Assembly: GCF_030929595.1 (NCBI RefSeq)
Contig: NZ_JAVFVR010000006.1
Coordinates: forward strand, 62,001-126,000
Origin: Flavobacterium sp. LHD-85
Lineage (GTDB): Bacteria; Bacteroidota; Bacteroidia; Flavobacteriales; Flavobacteriaceae
Direction: 5' to 3'
Length of the DNA stretch: 64,000 bases
Positions 25,704 through 34,385 of the stretch are shown one piece after another (positions within the stretch are counted from its first letter, which is position 1; each line of letters opens with the position of its first letter). Position numbers and translations under genes: made by a program. Below the pieces are notes generated by a model. That model had not been told where the DNA came from. It did no database searches and saw nothing but the letters and a program-made list of their open reading frames with translations.

Positions 25704-26720
25704 ATGAAAAAATTACTCATTTTATTTTTAATTGTTACTGCGTATTCTTGCAAAACGACGCAGTCGACAGCATCCAAAGACAATTCGGATCCATCAAAAT
25801 ATATTAAGGCGATTAGCGAAAAAGATCTTAAAACAATGCTTTATACCATTGCTTCAGATGAAATGGAAGGACGCGAAACTGGTTCTAAAGGACAGAAAAA
25901 AGCAGGTCTTTATATGATCGAGCAATACAAAAAAAGCGGGATCTCTTTTCCAAAAGGAGCTAAAGATTTCTACCAGCCTGTTCCTGCAACATTTATGAAT
26001 GCAAGACGCAATCAAAACCTTCCTGATTCAGAAAATATCTGGGCTTATATTGAAGGTTCGGAAAAACCAAATGAAGTTTTGGTAATTTCTGCGCATTATG
26101 ATCACGTTGGCATTAAAGATGGCGAAGTTTACAACGGAGCTGATGATGACGGTTCTGGAACTGTAGCAGTTATAGAAATGGCGAAAGCTTTTGCTAAAGC
26201 TAAAAAACAAGGTCACGGTCCAAAACGTTCTATCTTATTTCTGCATGTAACTGGCGAAGAACATGGCTTACACGGATCACGTTATTATTCTGAAAATCCA
26301 TTATTCCCAATCGAAAATACAATTGCCGATATCAACATCGATATGATCGGACGCCGTGATGTTGAGCATTCAAATACAAACAACTACGTTTATGTAATTG
26401 GTGCTGACAGATTATCATCTGATTTACACAATGCTGTTGTCTCTGAAAATAATAAATACATCAAAATGGACTTAGATTTTAAATTTAATGATCCAAAAGA
26501 CCCAAACCATTTCTATGAGCGTTCTGACCATTACAACTTTGCAAAACACGGTATTCCAGCTGTTTTCTTCTTCAATGGTGTTCATGAAGATTACCACGGA
26601 AAAGGTGACGAGCCTCAAAAAATTGAATATGACGCTTTAACCAAAAGAACAAAACTAGCTTTTGTCGTAGCTTGGGATTTGGCTAATAGAGAAAATAGAC
26701 CGGTAGTTGATAAAAAATAG
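25704..26720 (+). CDS. M28 family zinc peptidase, lipoprotein
   Basis: The 338-residue protein has a lipoprotein signal with lipobox AYSC (Cys16), so it is probably anchored to a membrane facing the periplasm. The catalytic domain is M28: metal-binding His and Asp in ISAHYDHVG and NGADDDGSGT, the catalytic Glu pair in TGEEHGLHGSRYYSE, then DINIDMIGRRD and a C-terminal His in FFNGVHEDYHGKGDE. Enzymes of this family are aminopeptidases or glutaminyl-cyclase relatives with two zinc ions. It shares a bidirectional terminator with the convergent rho gene. Confidence 0.9.
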   Translation: MKKLLILFLIVTAYSCKTTQSTASKDNSDPSKYIKAISEKDLKTMLYTIASDEMEGRETGSKGQKKAGLYMIEQYKKSGISFPKGAKDFYQPVPATFMNARRNQNLPDSENIWAYIEGSEKPNEVLVISAHYDHVGIKDGEVYNGADDDGSGTVAVIEMAKAFAKAKKQGHGPKRSILFLHVTGEEHGLHGSRYYSENPLFPIENTIADINIDMIGRRDVEHSNTNNYVYVIGADRLSSDLHNAVVSENNKYIKMDLDFKFNDPKDPNHFYERSDHYNFAKHGIPAVFFFNGVHEDYHGKGDEPQKIEYDALTKRTKLAFVVAWDLANRENRPVVDKK

Positions 26721-26723
26721 GCA

Positions 26724-26880
26724 CAAAGGTTCAGAGGTTCAGAGGTTCAGAGGATTATTTGACAAGAACCTACTTTAAAAATTTAAAAAAAAAGGATGAA
26801 TTTTAAAATTCATCCCTTTTTTTTATTTATAGATTCCAAAAGAAAACCTCAGAACCTTTGTAACTTTGAACCTTTGCCTC
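26724..26880. repeat. Inverted repeats around shared terminator
   Basis: AGGTTCAGAGG-type repeats in tandem at 26727-26752 are mirrored by CCTCAGAACCTTTG and GAACCTTTGCCTC at about 26847-26880. In between is the terminator palindrome. The same GGTTC/GAACC words build the repeat at 31551-31740. Confidence 0.55.
26785..26824. terminator. Bidirectional terminator between M28 gene and rho
   Basis: A perfect 22-bp palindrome at 26794-26815 (GGATGAATTTT and its complement) is flanked by an A-run on the left and a T-run on the right, so it can end transcription from either side. Confidence 0.85.
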
Positions 26881-26885
26881 TTAAA

Positions 26886-28727
26886 TTAGTCATTCATCGA
26901 AATCAAAAACTCCTCATTATTTTTCGTTTTCTTGAAACGGTCGTTTACAAAATCCATAGATTCTACAGGATTCATATCTGAAAGATATTTACGCATAATC
27001 CACATTCTTTGCAATGTTTTTTCGTCTAATAATAAGTCATCGCGACGTGTACTAGATGATGTAAGGTCAATTGCTGGGAAAATACGTTTATTGGCTATCT
27101 TACGATCTAACTGAAGCTCCATATTACCTGTTCCTTTAAACTCTTCGAAGATAACTTCATCCATTTTAGAACCAGTTTCTGTTAATGCAGTTGCGATGAT
27201 ACTTAAAGATCCTCCGTTTTCTACATTTCTTGCCGCTCCAAAGAAACGTTTTGGTTTTTGTAATGCGTTGGCATCAACACCCCCGCTTAATACTTTTCCA
27301 GATGCTGGCTGTACTGTATTATAAGCTCTTGCCAAACGTGTAATCGAATCTAATAAAATCACAACATCGTGACCGCATTCTACTAAACGTTTTGCTTTTT
27401 CAAGAACGATATTTGCGATTTTAACGTGCTCTTGCGGTTCTCTATCAAAAGTTGAAGCAATAACCTCACCACGAACACTTCTCTGCATATCTGTAACCTC
27501 CTCTGGACGCTCATCAATAAGAAGAACAATCAAATAAACTTCAGGATGGTTGGCAGCAATTGCGTTTGCAATATCTTTAAGAAGCATTGTTTTACCGGTT
27601 TTAGGCTGTGCAACGATCATACCACGCTGACCTTTACCTATTGGTGAAAACAAATCTATAATTCTAGTTGAAATAGAACTGCCTTTTTCGGCTAGTTTGA
27701 ATTTTTCTGAAGGGAAAACTGGTGTTAAGTGCTCGAAAGAAACTCTATCGCGAACAACTTGCGGATCGTGCCCGTTAATTTTTAATACACGAACCAAAGG
27801 AAAAAACTTCTCTCCTTCTTTTGGAGGACGAACCACTCCTTTTACAGTATCTCCAGTTTTTAAACCAAACAATCTGATTTGTGAAGTTGATAAATAAATA
27901 TCGTCTGGAGAAGCTAAATAATTATAATCTGATGAACGTAAAAATCCGTAACCGTCTGGCATCATTTCTAAAACACCTTCACTTTCAATAATCCCGTCAA
28001 ATTCAAAGTCTGAATCTCTAAAGTTATTATTGTTCTTTTTATTCTTGTGATTTGGGTTTTGGTTGTTGTGATTTCCGTTTCCATTGCCATTCCCGCTCTG
28101 ATTTTGATTCTGATTCGGGTTTTGATTTTGGTTCTGGTTTTTATTCTGATTCGGATTGATCTTTTTTGCAGGAGCAGTTTGTGGGCTTTTTTCAGCTGTT
28201 TCGGCTGTTGGCTCAGAAATAATTGTTTCAGATGGAGCTGATTCTATAGTCTCCTCAGTAGCAACTACTTCTTTTACTGCTTCTTTTTCTTTTTTTAACG
28301 CTACTTTTTTCTCGTATGCCTGTTTGTTGAATTTTCCACCTTTAGGCTCCTTTTTTATTGCTGGTGTTTTATTTTCCTCAACTACTTCAGCTGCCATTTC
28401 TGCAATTGGCTGAACTGTTTCAGCAGTATCGTTTTTTTGAACAGTTTCCTCTACTTTATCAAATTCTAAAACGGGAGCATTTTTGGTATTTGCTGCTTTT
28501 GTTTTTACTGGCGTAATTCTAGCGCGTTTTGGTTTTTCTTCCTTAGCTTCAGCAACAACCTTTGTTTGAGGAGCTTCAGCAGACTCAAGAGTATTTTCCT
28601 GATGTGCTAAAATCTGACTAATTAAAGTCTCTTTTTTGACACCGGTAATCTTTATTGTTTTAGCTAACTTAGCTATTTCTTGAAGCTCAGAAAGCTTCAT
28701 TTCTTTTAATGCAGAAATATCAAACAT
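26886..28727 (-). CDS. rho: Transcription termination factor Rho with disordered insertion
   Basis: A 613-residue Rho; most Rho proteins have about 420. The N-terminal helix domain is at 1-45 ([20 protein letters not shown]). Then comes a low-complexity insertion of about 190 residues: first Lys/Glu/Ala-rich, then an Asn/Gln tract near 195-235 made of NQNQN and NGNGN repeats. The RNA-binding cold-shock domain follows ([20 protein letters not shown]), then the ATPase with Walker [12 protein letters not shown] and Walker [17 protein letters not shown]. It ends in the conserved tail [14 protein letters not shown]. Related insertions in Bacteroides Rho have been reported to drive phase separation. 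It is monocistronic and convergent with the M28 gene. Confidence 0.97.
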   Translation of the reverse strand: MFDISALKEMKLSELQEIAKLAKTIKITGVKKETLISQILAHQENTLESAEAPQTKVVAEAKEEKPKRARITPVKTKAANTKNAPVLEFDKVEETVQKNDTAETVQPIAEMAAEVVEENKTPAIKKEPKGGKFNKQAYEKKVALKKEKEAVKEVVATEETIESAPSETIISEPTAETAEKSPQTAPAKKINPNQNKNQNQNQNPNQNQNQSGNGNGNGNHNNQNPNHKNKKNNNNFRDSDFEFDGIIESEGVLEMMPDGYGFLRSSDYNYLASPDDIYLSTSQIRLFGLKTGDTVKGVVRPPKEGEKFFPLVRVLKINGHDPQVVRDRVSFEHLTPVFPSEKFKLAEKGSSISTRIIDLFSPIGKGQRGMIVAQPKTGKTMLLKDIANAIAANHPEVYLIVLLIDERPEEVTDMQRSVRGEVIASTFDREPQEHVKIANIVLEKAKRLVECGHDVVILLDSITRLARAYNTVQPASGKVLSGGVDANALQKPKRFFGAARNVENGGSLSIIATALTETGSKMDEVIFEEFKGTGNMELQLDRKIANKRIFPAIDLTSSSTRRDDLLLDEKTLQRMWIMRKYLSDMNPVESMDFVNDRFKKTKNNEEFLISMND

Positions 28728-28883
28728 GAATGTTCTATGAATTTAATTATTTTAAGGAATACTGTAAAAAGAATAGGTAGATAATTAATTTGAATTGACC
28801 GCAGTATGAAGTGCTTACGGTATTATGATGCAATAATACGAATAAAATTTTATCATACAATAGTATTTTAAAAAAAGAAAATA

Positions 28884-28891
28884 TATTTTTG
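28884..28891 (+). promoter_or_regulatory. Predicted -7 element of the DUF4293 gene
   Basis: TATTTTTG fits TAnnTTTG and would start transcription near 28895, 15 bases before the ATG. There is no TTG at the -33 spacing. Confidence 0.35.
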
Positions 28892-28909
28892 TAAAACATT
28901 TTTTAGACC

Positions 28910-29320
28910 ATGATACAAAGAATTCAGACTGTATATTTATTTCTAGCTTTTGCTGCAACTGGCATTTTAATGCTTTTTGTTCCGCTTTGGACAACTAGTG
29001 CAGGAAAGCCATTCTTTTTTATGCAGGACCAGCTTTATACTGTTTTATTAGGCTTAACTACTATGCTTAGTATTATCAGTATCATTTCATTCAAAAAAAG
29101 ACAAAATCAGTTTGTGTTAAACAGACTTAATATAATATTAAATTTAATTTTATTAGGATTATTTGTATATCGATCACTAAATTTATCTGGAGGGACTGAG
29201 GTCTCTGAGAAAGGTATTGGGATGTTCATGCCGATTGTCGCTATCGTGTTATTAGTTTTAGCTAATAAGGCCATCAAAAAGGACGAAGATCTTGTAAAAT
29301 CTGTTGATCGTTTGAGGTAA
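28910..29320 (+). CDS. DUF4293 family membrane protein
   Basis: A 136-residue protein with four predicted membrane helices (about 6-26, 42-62, 73-90 and 103-122). The start MIQRIQTVYLFLAFAATG is typical of the DUF4293 family, which is restricted largely to Bacteroidota and often found beside rho, as here (divergent, 182 bases away). Function is unknown. The C-terminus is polar (AIKKDEDLVKSVDRLR) and probably cytoplasmic. The gene ends before a clear terminator. Confidence 0.82.
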   Translation: MIQRIQTVYLFLAFAATGILMLFVPLWTTSAGKPFFFMQDQLYTVLLGLTTMLSIISIISFKKRQNQFVLNRLNIILNLILLGLFVYRSLNLSGGTEVSEKGIGMFMPIVAIVLLVLANKAIKKDEDLVKSVDRLR

Positions 29321-29353
29321 ACCTATAAACTTAGTTTATTTTGTGCGAAGAAG

Positions 29354-29382
29354 AACCCGAATTTTTATTCGGGTTTTTTTTA
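29354..29382 (+). terminator. Terminator after the DUF4293 gene
   Basis: AACCCGAA and TTCGGGTT form a stem with a T-rich loop followed by a run of T. Confidence 0.85.
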
Positions 29383-29438
29383 CCCTATTATATTATAAAT
29401 CAAGCCTGAAGAGCACATTAAGAATGTAATTTACGTGA

Positions 29439-29446
29439 TAAATTTG
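29439..29446 (+). promoter_or_regulatory. Predicted -7 element of the NarL-type regulator gene
   Basis: TAAATTTG matches TAnnTTTG and lies 20 bases before the ATG of the response regulator. No TTG occurs at the -33 spacing. Confidence 0.35.
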
Positions 29447-29466
29447 TATTTTCAATTCAAATAATC

Positions 29467-30126
29467 ATGACGCCAAAAATAAGGATTCATCTTGCAGATG
29501 ATCATCAGGTCTTAATTGATGGACTATCCAACTTACTTCAAACCGTTTCAAACTTTGAAGTAGCAGGAACTTCACTAGATGGCACCACTGTCTATAATGA
29601 TGTTGTGAGAGACGAAGCCGATGTTTTAATTTTAGATATCAGCATGCCAAAAAAAGACGGCATTGAAACACTGAAAGAATTTAATGAAAAACAACTACCG
29701 TGCAAAGTCATTATTTTATCCAGCTATGATGATCTAAAAATCATTAAAGAAGTAATGAAATTAGGTGCAAAAGGTTATTTGACAAAAAACTGCGCTGGCG
29801 AAAATATTATCGAAGCTGTTGAAGCCGTGTATCAAGGACAAGAATACTTTAGTGACGGCGTGAGAGAAAAAATCTTCAATACTTTTAGAGACAACCCAAA
29901 ACTAAATTCAACTATAGTCATAGAAAATCCGGTTCTAAGTCGGCGAGAGATTGAAATTATTATTTTAATTGCTTTAGAATATAGCGGAAAAGAAATCAGT
30001 GAAAAGCTTTTTATCAGCTCGCATACTGTCGAAACGCATCGCAAAAATATCATGAAAAAGCTTAATGTAAAAAGCACAATAGGTTTAGTGAAATATGCAC
30101 TTAAAAACAATTTGATTAATCCTTAA
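29467..30126 (+). CDS. NarL/FixJ-type response regulator
   Basis: A 219-residue response regulator. The receiver domain is at 4-120 with acidic Asp11/Asp12 and phosphoacceptor Asp57 in ILDISMPKKDG, plus the Lys-containing segment IILSSYDD. The LuxR-type helix-turn-helix is at about 150-215: LSRREIEIIILIALEYSGKE, then ISSHTVETHRKNIMKKL. It is followed after ten bases by its partner histidine kinase gene. The target genes cannot be deduced. The gene has its own predicted -7 element. Confidence 0.94.
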   Translation: MTPKIRIHLADDHQVLIDGLSNLLQTVSNFEVAGTSLDGTTVYNDVVRDEADVLILDISMPKKDGIETLKEFNEKQLPCKVIILSSYDDLKIIKEVMKLGAKGYLTKNCAGENIIEAVEAVYQGQEYFSDGVREKIFNTFRDNPKLNSTIVIENPVLSRREIEIIILIALEYSGKEISEKLFISSHTVETHRKNIMKKLNVKSTIGLVKYALKNNLINP

Positions 30127-30136
30127 AATTGCTTTT

Positions 30137-31051
30137 ATGTTTAGTTTTCGTCTTTTTTTCTCTTTAGTTTTATTTTTGGCTGTTCACGGAACTAGTATTG
30201 CGATACCAAAAGATACCACAAACGTAAAGGCGCCGCAAACTCAAGTTGATAATAAAACCGCACTTAAACCTAATAGCAAATCAGAACAGTTACGAAACAA
30301 AAAAATCGTCAGCTTATCCATTATACTTACTATTATCATTTTTCTTTTATTTTACTTTTTATACCAGAATAATAAGCTAAAACAAAAGATAAAACGAAAA
30401 GATACCAAACAGAAAATCCTTCTTGATATTATTAATTCTGGCATTGATTCTCAAGAAATAGAACGCAAAAAAATTGCTTCTTTTCTGCACGATAACATCA
30501 ATTCTCTTTTGTCTTCTGTAGGATTACATTTAAATACTTTTACAGCGCAACACAATATTAAATCAGATGAAATACAAAAAGCAAAGACTATTCTCTCAGA
30601 AGCACATGAACTCTTACGAGATATGTCTTACGATCTTGTCCCCTCGCTTTTGGTTCGTTTTGGATTAATTTATGCTTTAGAAGATTTATGCGAAAAGAAT
30701 TCCAATTCTGCTATTGAATTTGAATTTTCAAGCTCCATTCCGACAAGCAGAAGATATGTCGAGAAATTTGAAATGAAGATTTATTTTATTGTTACCGAAC
30801 TATTCAGCAATATTACCAAACATAGCGATGCCCAAAAGGCAAAACTTTCTTTGAACGAAAAAGAAAATCAATTAATCCTTCGTATTCACGATGACGGAAT
30901 TGGATTTAAAACCCAAAAGCTAAAAGATGCTGAAGGTTTTGGTTTAAACAGAATTAGAGCTCGAATTAAAAAATACAAAGGTTCTTTGTCTATTGTTTCA
31001 AAAGAAAATAAGGGAACTAAAATAAAAATCGAGATTCCGCTGCCGCATTAA
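30137..31051 (+). CDS. NarX-like (HisKA_3) sensor histidine kinase
   Basis: A 304-residue kinase. A signal-like N-terminus is followed by a short periplasmic stretch of about 35 residues, one membrane helix (about 57-76, KIVSLSIILTIIIFLLFYFL) and the HisKA_3 dimerisation helix with phosphoacceptor His118 (ERKKIASFLHDNINSLLSS). The ATPase domain has N-box TELFSNITKHSDA and G-boxes IHDDGIGF and GFGLNRIRARI. The external part is too small for a typical sensor domain, so it may sense the membrane or an accessory protein. Its stop codon directly abuts the stop codon of the convergent phosphoesterase gene. Confidence 0.92.
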   Translation: MFSFRLFFSLVLFLAVHGTSIAIPKDTTNVKAPQTQVDNKTALKPNSKSEQLRNKKIVSLSIILTIIIFLLFYFLYQNNKLKQKIKRKDTKQKILLDIINSGIDSQEIERKKIASFLHDNINSLLSSVGLHLNTFTAQHNIKSDEIQKAKTILSEAHELLRDMSYDLVPSLLVRFGLIYALEDLCEKNSNSAIEFEFSSSIPTSRRYVEKFEMKIYFIVTELFSNITKHSDAQKAKLSLNEKENQLILRIHDDGIGFKTQKLKDAEGFGLNRIRARIKKYKGSLSIVSKENKGTKIKIEIPLPH

Positions 31052-31546
31052 TTACTTCGCTCCTATTTCGACAATTTCCAAATCTTTGATTTTATCATCG
31101 TCAATTACAAATCGAAGCATGGTTCTTACTTTATGAAAACCGCTTTTTCCAGCCGCGCCAGGATTCATGTGCAGTAAATTGTTCTTTTTATCAAACATAA
31201 CTTTCAAAATATGCGAATGCCCGCAGATAAATAATTTCGGCGGATTCAAAGCCAATTCTTCCCTGACATTTTGATTATACTTCCCAGGATATCCTCCAAT
31301 ATGCGTAATCCAAACCGAAACATTTTCGCATGAAAAACGGTTATTTAGCGGAAACTCTAATCTTGCCTTTGCATCATCAATATTTCCATAAACCGCTCTC
31401 AATGGCTTTAGTTTTTTAATAGCATCTGTAACGCTTAAATCTCCAATATCTCCTGCGTGCCATACTTCGTCTGCCTGAGCAACATATTTTAAAATAGTTT
31501 CATCTATGTGGCTGTGGGTATCTGAGAGAAGTAGGATTTTGGTCAT
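31052..31546 (-). CDS. YfcE/MJ0936-type metallophosphoesterase
   Basis: A 164-residue calcineurin-like phosphoesterase of the short MJ0936/YfcE group. Metal ligands are seen in LLSDTHSHID (near residue 8), WHAGDIGD, VYGNIDD, ITHIGGY and CGHSHILK, followed by HMNPGAAG. It would hydrolyse phosphodiesters with two metal ions in the cytoplasm; the natural substrate is usually unknown for this group. The gene is convergent with the kinase gene with no spacer, and the region behind it (31547-31780) is repeat-rich. Confidence 0.9.
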   Translation of the reverse strand: MTKILLLSDTHSHIDETILKYVAQADEVWHAGDIGDLSVTDAIKKLKPLRAVYGNIDDAKARLEFPLNNRFSCENVSVWITHIGGYPGKYNQNVREELALNPPKLFICGHSHILKVMFDKKNNLLHMNPGAAGKSGFHKVRTMLRFVIDDDKIKDLEIVEIGAK

Positions 31547-31550
31547 TTCT

Positions 31551-31740
31551 TTAAGGCGCTAAGGTTCTGAGGTGCTAAGATACTAAGGTTTTTTCTTTTT
31601 TAGACGTTAAGGTTCTAAGATGCTAAGGTTCTAAATTTATTTGACGTGATTACTCTGTAGAGATGCATTGCAGTGCGTCTCTACAGACATACGCAAAGAA
31701 AAAAACTTAGAACCTTAGCATCTTAGCATCTTAGCATCTT
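31551..31740. repeat. Nested inverted repeats upstream of truA
   Basis: Tandem words of the type CTAAGGTTCT and AAGATGCTAAGG fill 31551-31634 and return inverted at 31707-31740; the best match, 18 bases, is 31617-31634 with 31707-31724. Nested in between is a second palindrome, 31655-31686, with arms CTGTAGAGATGCA and TGCGTCTCTACAG (12 of 13 pairs including one G-T). It looks like one mobile palindrome inserted into another. Confidence 0.7.
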
Positions 31741-31780
31741 TTTTTCATACCTTTGCCACTCAGAACCTCTGTCCCTTAAA

Positions 31781-32515
31781 ATGAGATATTTTATTCAATT
31801 CGCTTATAACGGAACACATTATCATGGCTGGCAGATACAGCCAAATGCTTCTTCAGTTCAGGAAACTTTAAATAAGGCTTTTTCGGTTTTATTAAATGAA
31901 ACTATCAGCATTATGGGTGCTGGAAGAACGGATACTGGTGTGCACGCGAGTGAAATGTATGGTCATTTTGATACAGAAAAAACTTTGGATATTCCGGTTT
32001 TGGTTTATAAATTAAATTCATATTTGCCAAAAGACATTGCGATTTTTGATATTAAATTAGTTCACGACGATGCACATTGCCGATTTGATGCAACAAAACG
32101 AACTTACGAATATCATATCAATACGGTTAAAAACCCGTTTTTACAGGAGTTGAGCTGGTATGTGACGCAAAAGCTAGATTTGGATTTGATGAATGAAGCG
32201 GCGCAATTATTATTGAAACATACCGATTTTCAGTGTTTTTCAAAAGTTAATACTGATGTAAACACATTTGATTGCACGATTTTTGAGGCGTTCTGGAAAC
32301 AAGAAAACGGAAAATTGATTTTTACCATTTCGGCAAATCGGTTTTTAAGAAATATGGTTCGCTCAATTGTAGGAACTTTAATTAATATAGGATTGCACAA
32401 AATCACACTGGAAGATTTTGAAAATATTATTGCCAGCAAAAACAGAGAAAAAGCGGGGTTTTCTGTCCCAGCACATGGTTTGTATTTAACCAATATTTAT
32501 TACGATTATTTATAA
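31781..32515 (+). CDS. truA: tRNA pseudouridine synthase A
   Basis: The 244-residue protein has the TruA motifs: RYFIQFAYNGTHYHGWQIQP at the start, the catalytic Asp in GAGRTDTGVHA (about residues 46-56), RFDATKRTYEYHI and the C-terminal RFLRNMVRSIVGTL. It makes pseudouridine at positions 38-40 of the anticodon stem-loop of several tRNAs. Length is normal. The stop codon lies inside the left arm of an 18-bp inverted repeat. It is followed after 99 bases by an ABC transporter gene. Confidence 0.96.
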   Translation: MRYFIQFAYNGTHYHGWQIQPNASSVQETLNKAFSVLLNETISIMGAGRTDTGVHASEMYGHFDTEKTLDIPVLVYKLNSYLPKDIAIFDIKLVHDDAHCRFDATKRTYEYHINTVKNPFLQELSWYVTQKLDLDLMNEAAQLLLKHTDFQCFSKVNTDVNTFDCTIFEAFWKQENGKLIFTISANRFLRNMVRSIVGTLINIGLHKITLEDFENIIASKNREKAGFSVPAHGLYLTNIYYDYL

Positions 32516-32596
32516 GCTTTAGGCTTTAGGCAATAAGCTTTAAGCTTATTTCTAACTGCTTACAGCTAATAGCTTACGGCCTAAAGCCTAAAGCTT
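32514..32596. repeat. 18-bp perfect inverted repeat over the truA stop
   Basis: AAGCTTTAGGCTTTAGGC (32514-32531) is exactly mirrored at 32579-32596. A near-perfect inner palindrome built on AATAAGCTT sits at 32532-32550. The left arm shares two bases with the truA stop codon. It could form a hairpin ending or protecting the truA transcript. Confidence 0.75.
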
Positions 32597-32614
32597 AAAG
32601 CATCAAAAAAATAA

Positions 32615-34369
32615 ATGAAAGCAAAAGCATTCGACACAGGATTATTCAAACGAATTTTAAAATATACCCGCCCTTATAAATGGCGTTACTACGGCGTTAT
32701 TATATTCGCCATTTCGCTGTCTATTTTTGCCGCACTTCGCCCTTACCTACTTAAAGAAACAGTAGACGGTTACATCAAAACTCATGATAAAATGGGATTG
32801 CTGATGTACATCATTTTGATGGGAGTGGTTTTGCTTATGGAGGTTTTTTCTCAATTTTACTTTGTGTATTGGGCCAACTGGCTTGGTCAGGACATTGTAA
32901 AAGACATTCGAACCAAACTTTTTCAGCATATTCTGAGTTTTAGAATGAAGTATTTTGATTTGGTTCCAGTTGGACAGCTTGTTACACGTGCCGTTTCAGA
33001 TATTGAATCTATTGCTCGTATTTTCAGTCAAGGTTTGTTTATGATTATAAGTGACTTGATGAAAATGGTTGTGGTTTTGATTTTTATGTTTTACATGAAC
33101 TGGAAACTGACTTGGATTGTGGTAATTGCTATGCCAATTTTGGTTTATGTGACGAGAATTTTCCAACGCAAAATGCAGGTGGCTTTTGAAGAAGTAAGAA
33201 CTCAGATTGCCAACATGAACTCATTTGTTCAGGAGCGTGTAACGGGGATGAAAATCGTACAACTTTTTAACCGTGAAAAAATCGAAGCTGAAAATTTTAA
33301 AGAAATCAACAACAAACATAGAGTGGCTTGGATTAAGACAATTCTGTACAACTCGATCTTCTTCCCTATTGCCGATATTATTTCGTCTATTACTTTAGGT
33401 TTAGTTGTGGTTTATGGTGGTTTTAGAATTTTGAACGGAGATCATTTTACGACTTTTGGAGATTTATTCTCTTATACCATGTTTATAGGAATGCTTTTTA
33501 ATCCGTTGAGGCAAATTGCAGATAAATTTAACGAGATGCAATTAGGAATGATTGCTGCCAATCGTGTTTTTGACATTATCGACACACAAGATCACATTCA
33601 AGATACGGGAACAATTGAAGCGCCAGTTTTTAATGGAAGAATTGACTTTAAAGATGTTCGTTTCAGTTATATTCCAGAAGAAGAAGTTATAAAAGGAATT
33701 GATTTATCGGTTACGGCTGGACAGACTGTTGCTATTGTAGGTTCTACGGGCGCAGGAAAATCTACTATCATTAATTTATTGAATCGTTTTTACGAAATCA
33801 ACAGCGGAACGATCTGCATTGACGGAGAAAACATCGAAAACTATACTTTGGCTTCTCTTAGAAAACAAATTGCAGTAGTTTTGCAGGATGTCTTTTTGTT
33901 TGCCGATACGATTTACAACAATATTACTTTGCACAATCCGGCAATTACTAGAGATAAAGTAATTGATGCCGCAAAGAAAATTGGTGTTCATGATTTTATT
34001 ATGAACCTTCCAGATAATTATGATTTTGATGTAAAAGAGCGAGGCGTTATGCTTTCTTCTGGACAGCGTCAGCTTATTGCTTTTTTACGTTCTTATGTGA
34101 GTAATCCGAGTATTTTGATTTTGGATGAAGCCACTTCTTCGATCGATACCTATTCTGAAGAAATGATTCAGCGTGCAACAGAAACGATTACAAAAGGAAG
34201 AACTTCTATTATTATTGCACATAGATTAGCAACAATTGTAAATGCAGATAAGATTGTGGTGATGGATAAGGGATTGATTGTTGAACAAGGTACGCATCAG
34301 GAATTATTGCAAAAAACTGATGGGTATTATAAAAATTTATATGACTCGCAATTCGCAGTAGCGAACTAA
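32615..34369 (+). CDS. ABC exporter, fused membrane and ATPase domains
   Basis: A 584-residue half-transporter. The membrane domain with six helices covers about 20-320, with the intracellular loop PVGQLVTRAVSDIESI. The ATPase has Walker A GSTGAGKST, Q-loop LQDVFLFADT, signature LSSGQRQLIA, Walker B ILILDEATSSID and H-loop IIIAHRLATI. It is of the MsbA/MdlB type and works as a dimer exporting lipids, drugs or peptides; the substrate cannot be told. It is followed by the LytS-type kinase gene after 16 bases, though a functional link is not evident. Confidence 0.93.
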   Translation: MKAKAFDTGLFKRILKYTRPYKWRYYGVIIFAISLSIFAALRPYLLKETVDGYIKTHDKMGLLMYIILMGVVLLMEVFSQFYFVYWANWLGQDIVKDIRTKLFQHILSFRMKYFDLVPVGQLVTRAVSDIESIARIFSQGLFMIISDLMKMVVVLIFMFYMNWKLTWIVVIAMPILVYVTRIFQRKMQVAFEEVRTQIANMNSFVQERVTGMKIVQLFNREKIEAENFKEINNKHRVAWIKTILYNSIFFPIADIISSITLGLVVVYGGFRILNGDHFTTFGDLFSYTMFIGMLFNPLRQIADKFNEMQLGMIAANRVFDIIDTQDHIQDTGTIEAPVFNGRIDFKDVRFSYIPEEEVIKGIDLSVTAGQTVAIVGSTGAGKSTIINLLNRFYEINSGTICIDGENIENYTLASLRKQIAVVLQDVFLFADTIYNNITLHNPAITRDKVIDAAKKIGVHDFIMNLPDNYDFDVKERGVMLSSGQRQLIAFLRSYVSNPSILILDEATSSIDTYSEEMIQRATETITKGRTSIIIAHRLATIVNADKIVVMDKGLIVEQGTHQELLQKTDGYYKNLYDSQFAVAN

Positions 34370-34385
34370 GTCATACTGTTACTTT

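Noticed and set aside
28047..28413. Plus-strand frames opposite the low-complexity part of rho
   Set aside because: They are hydrophobic mirror readings of the Asn/Gln/Lys codon repeats; the minus-strand Rho is certain.
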